Below are positions 16,869 through 18,470 of a DNA stretch of 18,470 bases, piece after piece. The notes beneath the pieces were generated by a model that saw nothing but the letters and a program-made list of their open reading frames with translations, had not been told where the DNA came from and ran no database searches. The stretch comes from CANHEE01 sp043777755 (GTDB lineage: Bacteria; Bacteroidota; Bacteroidia; Chitinophagales; Saprospiraceae): contig JAYWHK010000295.1 in the NCBI GenBank assembly GCA_043777755.1, forward strand, positions 1 to 18,470. The letters are read 5' to 3'. The stretch's first letter is position 1, and the number at the start of each line of letters is the position of its first letter. Made by a program: the position numbers and the translations under genes.

Positions 16869-17069
16869 GCTAAACGCAGTCAATTTATTGCTTTAAAATA
16901 TTTTAGCGATTTGCTTTAAAAACTGGTAACTTAGAATCCACCACATTTTAAGTTTAGATATAAACTGATACCAGAGAGCAGCATGGTCGCCTACACTTCT
17001 AACAGCGTGTAGGCACTGCTTTTCTTTGTATTAGTAGGTATCTGTGGTGGAACCTTAAGTTACGGAGTT
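16869..17069 (+). ncRNA. Strongly structured RNA of unknown class (three-way-junction-like)
   Basis: A first hairpin is GCTAAA/TTTAGC (16869-16874 with 16902-16907). The main fold closes with AACT/AGTT (16921-16924, 17066-17069), TAACTTA/TAAGTTA (16927-16933, 17056-17062) and TCCACCACA/TGTGGTGGA (16937-16945, 17043-17051). Inside are a small hairpin AGTTTA-GATA-TAAACT (16951-16966), GATACC/GGTATC (16967-16972, 17037-17042), an AGAGCAG/CTGCTTT-type stem (16974-16981, 17016-17023) and GCCTACAC/GTGTAGGC (16989-16996, 17007-17014). The stems nest, so one 150-base fold holds them all. It could be a 6S-like RNA (long rod with a bulge), a riboswitch or another cis-element for the lipoprotein gene. 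The sense strand is inferred from the promoter and the neighbouring genes. I do not recognise a known class. Confidence 0.55.
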
Positions 17070-17074
17070 TGGCA

Positions 17075-17138
17075 GTGTTTCACGCTTTTTTTATGCGTGT
17101 AATGTTGTAAAACACCATTTTCAACCAAACCATTACAC
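17075..17138 (+). promoter_or_regulatory. Mutually exclusive hairpins in the lipoprotein leader
   Basis: CACGC/GCGTG (17081-17085, 17095-17099) with T residues in its loop competes with the perfect 8-bp stem GTGTAATG/CATTACAC (17097-17104, 17131-17138), because they share GTG at 17097-17099. GTGTTT (17075-17080) can also pair with AAACAC (17110-17115). This is the layout of a switch or attenuator, directly after the structured RNA, but functional use is inferred only from the pairing. Confidence 0.4.
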
Positions 17139-17225
17139 ACTATGCAACAAACATATTTTCTTCGACGGCGTGGCTGTCAAAAAGCCAAAAATACCTTTTC
17201 TTTCACTTTAAAACATTTAAAGACA

Positions 17226-17876
17226 ATGAAAAAAATTATTTTTTTATCGCTTACACTCTTGATTATAAGCTTTTTAGGGAGCTGTAAGAAAGATGACAAC
17301 CAATTACCTGATAAAGCGACTGTATCAGGTAAAGTATTAGCACTCAATACCAAAGACCCTGTAAAAGGGGCAAAAGTCTTGCTATACAAAAGCATCTTTT
17401 CTGGTGGTATTGGAGGTTCATCTAATACCGTTGTATTAGACACCACATTTACGAATGACAAGGGAGAATACAACTTTAGCTACGATTCTACCTTGAAATC
17501 AGAGTTTTTTGTACGTGCTTATGCCAATAATTACTTTACAGGCTCAAATGACCGTTATGACATTTGGACAAAAAAAGAAAATATTGACATCACATTAACT
17601 CCTTATGCTTGGATTACGCTTAGGGTAGTTAATGTTCCGCCTGTAGATGACCACGACAAGATTAGTATTTTGAATGAATGGGATCAAGCAGCTGAACAAT
17701 TTTATAAAAATGGTAAATGCGATACCATATTCACTAAAAGAGTATTTGGTAATCAAAAAACTAAACTTTATATTGATATTGATGCTCAAACAGATAATGG
17801 TAATAAAATTCAGGATTACATAGATTCTATCTATTGCAAAGGCTTGGATACAACCTTTCATACCATCACTTATTAA
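17226..17876 (+). CDS. Lipoprotein with carboxypeptidase-regulatory-like domain
   Basis: 216 residues from the ATG at 17226, chosen because MKKIIFLSLTLLIISFLGSC is a complete lipoprotein signal (lipobox LGSC, Cys20) followed by KKDD. An in-frame ATG at 17142 would add 28 basic residues ahead of the signal and is unlikely to be the main start. Residues about 30-115 fit the carboxypeptidase-regulatory-like beta-sandwich: ATVSGKVLALNTKDPVKGAK, then a TFTNDKGEYNF turn. The remaining 100 residues carry DYIDSIYCKGLDTTF and several Asp-rich turns; I do not recognise them. Probably an outer-membrane-anchored surface or periplasmic protein. It is preceded by an unusually long structured leader from the promoter at 16766-16798. 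Confidence 0.8.
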   Translation: MKKIIFLSLTLLIISFLGSCKKDDNQLPDKATVSGKVLALNTKDPVKGAKVLLYKSIFSGGIGGSSNTVVLDTTFTNDKGEYNFSYDSTLKSEFFVRAYANNYFTGSNDRYDIWTKKENIDITLTPYAWITLRVVNVPPVDDHDKISILNEWDQAAEQFYKNGKCDTIFTKRVFGNQKTKLYIDIDAQTDNGNKIQDYIDSIYCKGLDTTFHTITY

Positions 17877-17897
17877 AAAATTAAATTAAACATCAAC

Positions 17898-17960
17898 ATG
17901 ACTTGGTTTAGCTATTCTATTGCAAAAATAGAGTATAGACGAAGTCTTGCTAAAAAATAA
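17898..17960 (+). CDS. Possible 20-codon micro-ORF between the two plus-strand genes
   Basis: ATG at 17898 opens MTWFSYSIAKIEYRRSLAKK and ends at TAA 17960, 9 bases before the next gene. The DNA also forms a hairpin (TATTCTATT with AATAGAGTA). It has no visible family and may be only spacer sequence. Confidence 0.15.
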   Translation: MTWFSYSIAKIEYRRSLAKK

Positions 17961-17969
17961 CACATCACA

Positions 17970-18434
17970 ATGAAAAAAGTAATATTTTCAGCAATAGTAT
18001 ATCTATTGCTTTGCGTAGCCGTGCCTACTGCAAAATCTCAAATCGTAGCCGCTTGCCTTGATGATTTCATGAGTGAAGACTTATGCACAAATCTTAAGCA
18101 CAATCTGCAAGAGAAACAAAGCATCATCATTGATGTTTGCAAAAAACCAAAAGAAATAATAGGAGTAAGTAATACTTTTAAAGCACCAGTATTAAGATTT
18201 TCTCGGGAAGCCTCAATTTTCAACACTGTAGTCTTTGAAGTTCCTCCTTATGATAAAGTCCTCTCAGGTACAGCAGTATGGACATTACAGATTGATTTTG
18301 GTGATGGGAATGGCTTCGTTAGCTTGCCGAACAATCCCGCAGGAATAAGAAGAGTTGTGACGTACCCTTTGAATACTCGATGTTCCAGTTTTTTAGATTT
18401 TTGGAGGATATATCAGGCTTGTTTATCTAATTAA
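17970..18434 (+). CDS. Short secreted protein with a PKD-like segment, probably truncated
   Basis: 154 residues. A signal peptide (MKKVIFSAIVYLLLCVAVPT, then AKSQ) is followed by 130 residues that end in a beta-rich segment with the PKD-like turn QIDFGDGNGF. In Bacteroidota proteins with this kind of N-terminus the segment is normally followed by more beta-strands and a much longer chain. Here the sequence changes character after VVTYP to RCSSFLDFWRIYQACLSN and stops. That suggests a frameshift or gene fragment, but the next 36 bases to the window end show no obvious continuation, so a genuine short protein cannot be excluded. It lies 93 bases after the lipoprotein gene on the same strand. 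Confidence 0.6.
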   Translation: MKKVIFSAIVYLLLCVAVPTAKSQIVAACLDDFMSEDLCTNLKHNLQEKQSIIIDVCKKPKEIIGVSNTFKAPVLRFSREASIFNTVVFEVPPYDKVLSGTAVWTLQIDFGDGNGFVSLPNNPAGIRRVVTYPLNTRCSSFLDFWRIYQACLSN

Positions 18435-18470
18435 TAAGCATAAAATTATATAGCTTTTCCTTTTGAGAAG

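Noticed and set aside
16921..17069. Retron msr-msd or CRISPR tracr-like RNA
   Set aside because: The long end-pairing is reminiscent of a retron, but no reverse transcriptase or Cas gene is adjacent, and no spaced repeats are present.

Overview
The window looks like a chromosomal segment of an AT-rich Bacteroidota bacterium, probably a gliding or surface-adhesive member of the Cytophagia/Flavobacteriia/Saprospiria type. The signs are giant secreted proteins built from HYR and SprB-like modules, a gliding-motility/type IX secretion (T9SS) C-terminal sorting domain, a PorP/SprF-family membrane protein, the absence of clear Shine-Dalgarno sequences, and promoter-like TTG-N20/21-TAnnTTTG elements. 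I cannot name the genus.

Left part (1-5291, minus strand). A large surface protein with a signal peptide, a beta-helix-like region and SprB-like repeats runs off the left edge (1-2536). It has its own promoter-like site. Two tandem hairpin/T-tract terminators separate it from an upstream OmpA-family protein (2931-5291) that carries PD40 blades, carboxypeptidase-regulatory-like domains, an OmpA peptidoglycan-binding domain and a C-terminal SPOR domain.

Middle (5413-14309, minus strand). A PorP/SprF-family protein (5413-6354) follows a 2339-residue adhesin (6802-13821). The adhesin has cohesin-like, about 19 HYR, Ig-like and type B sorting domains. Read in the direction of transcription the order is adhesin, SprF-like, OmpA/SPOR. 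I read this as a secretion-and-anchoring module: the adhesin is exported by the T9SS, the SprF-like protein helps its export or surface attachment, and the OmpA/SPOR protein ties the assembly to peptidoglycan. The gap between adhesin and sprF-like gene (6355-6801) holds a 231-bp nested inverted repeat with near-identical flanks and a 52-bp tandem repeat. The long adhesin leader (13822-14309) holds three hairpins.

Right part. A small lipoprotein (14310-14573), a 56-bp tandem repeat, lptB (14757-15497) and a 325-residue helix-turn-helix protein of unknown class (15584-16561) are on the minus strand. Upstream of the helix-turn-helix gene lie five palindromic TTTCnGAAA sites at 30/30/41/30-bp spacing, next to a plus-strand promoter-like site. 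That site faces a strongly structured non-coding stretch (about 16869-17138) which precedes two plus-strand genes: a lipoprotein with a carboxypeptidase-regulatory-like fold (17226-17876) and a short secreted protein that looks truncated (17970-18434).

The most unusual signals are the helically phased operator-like array with the adjacent unidentified structured RNA, and the mosaic repeat element inside the adhesin/SprF locus. All family calls are from reading the sequence by eye; no database search was possible.
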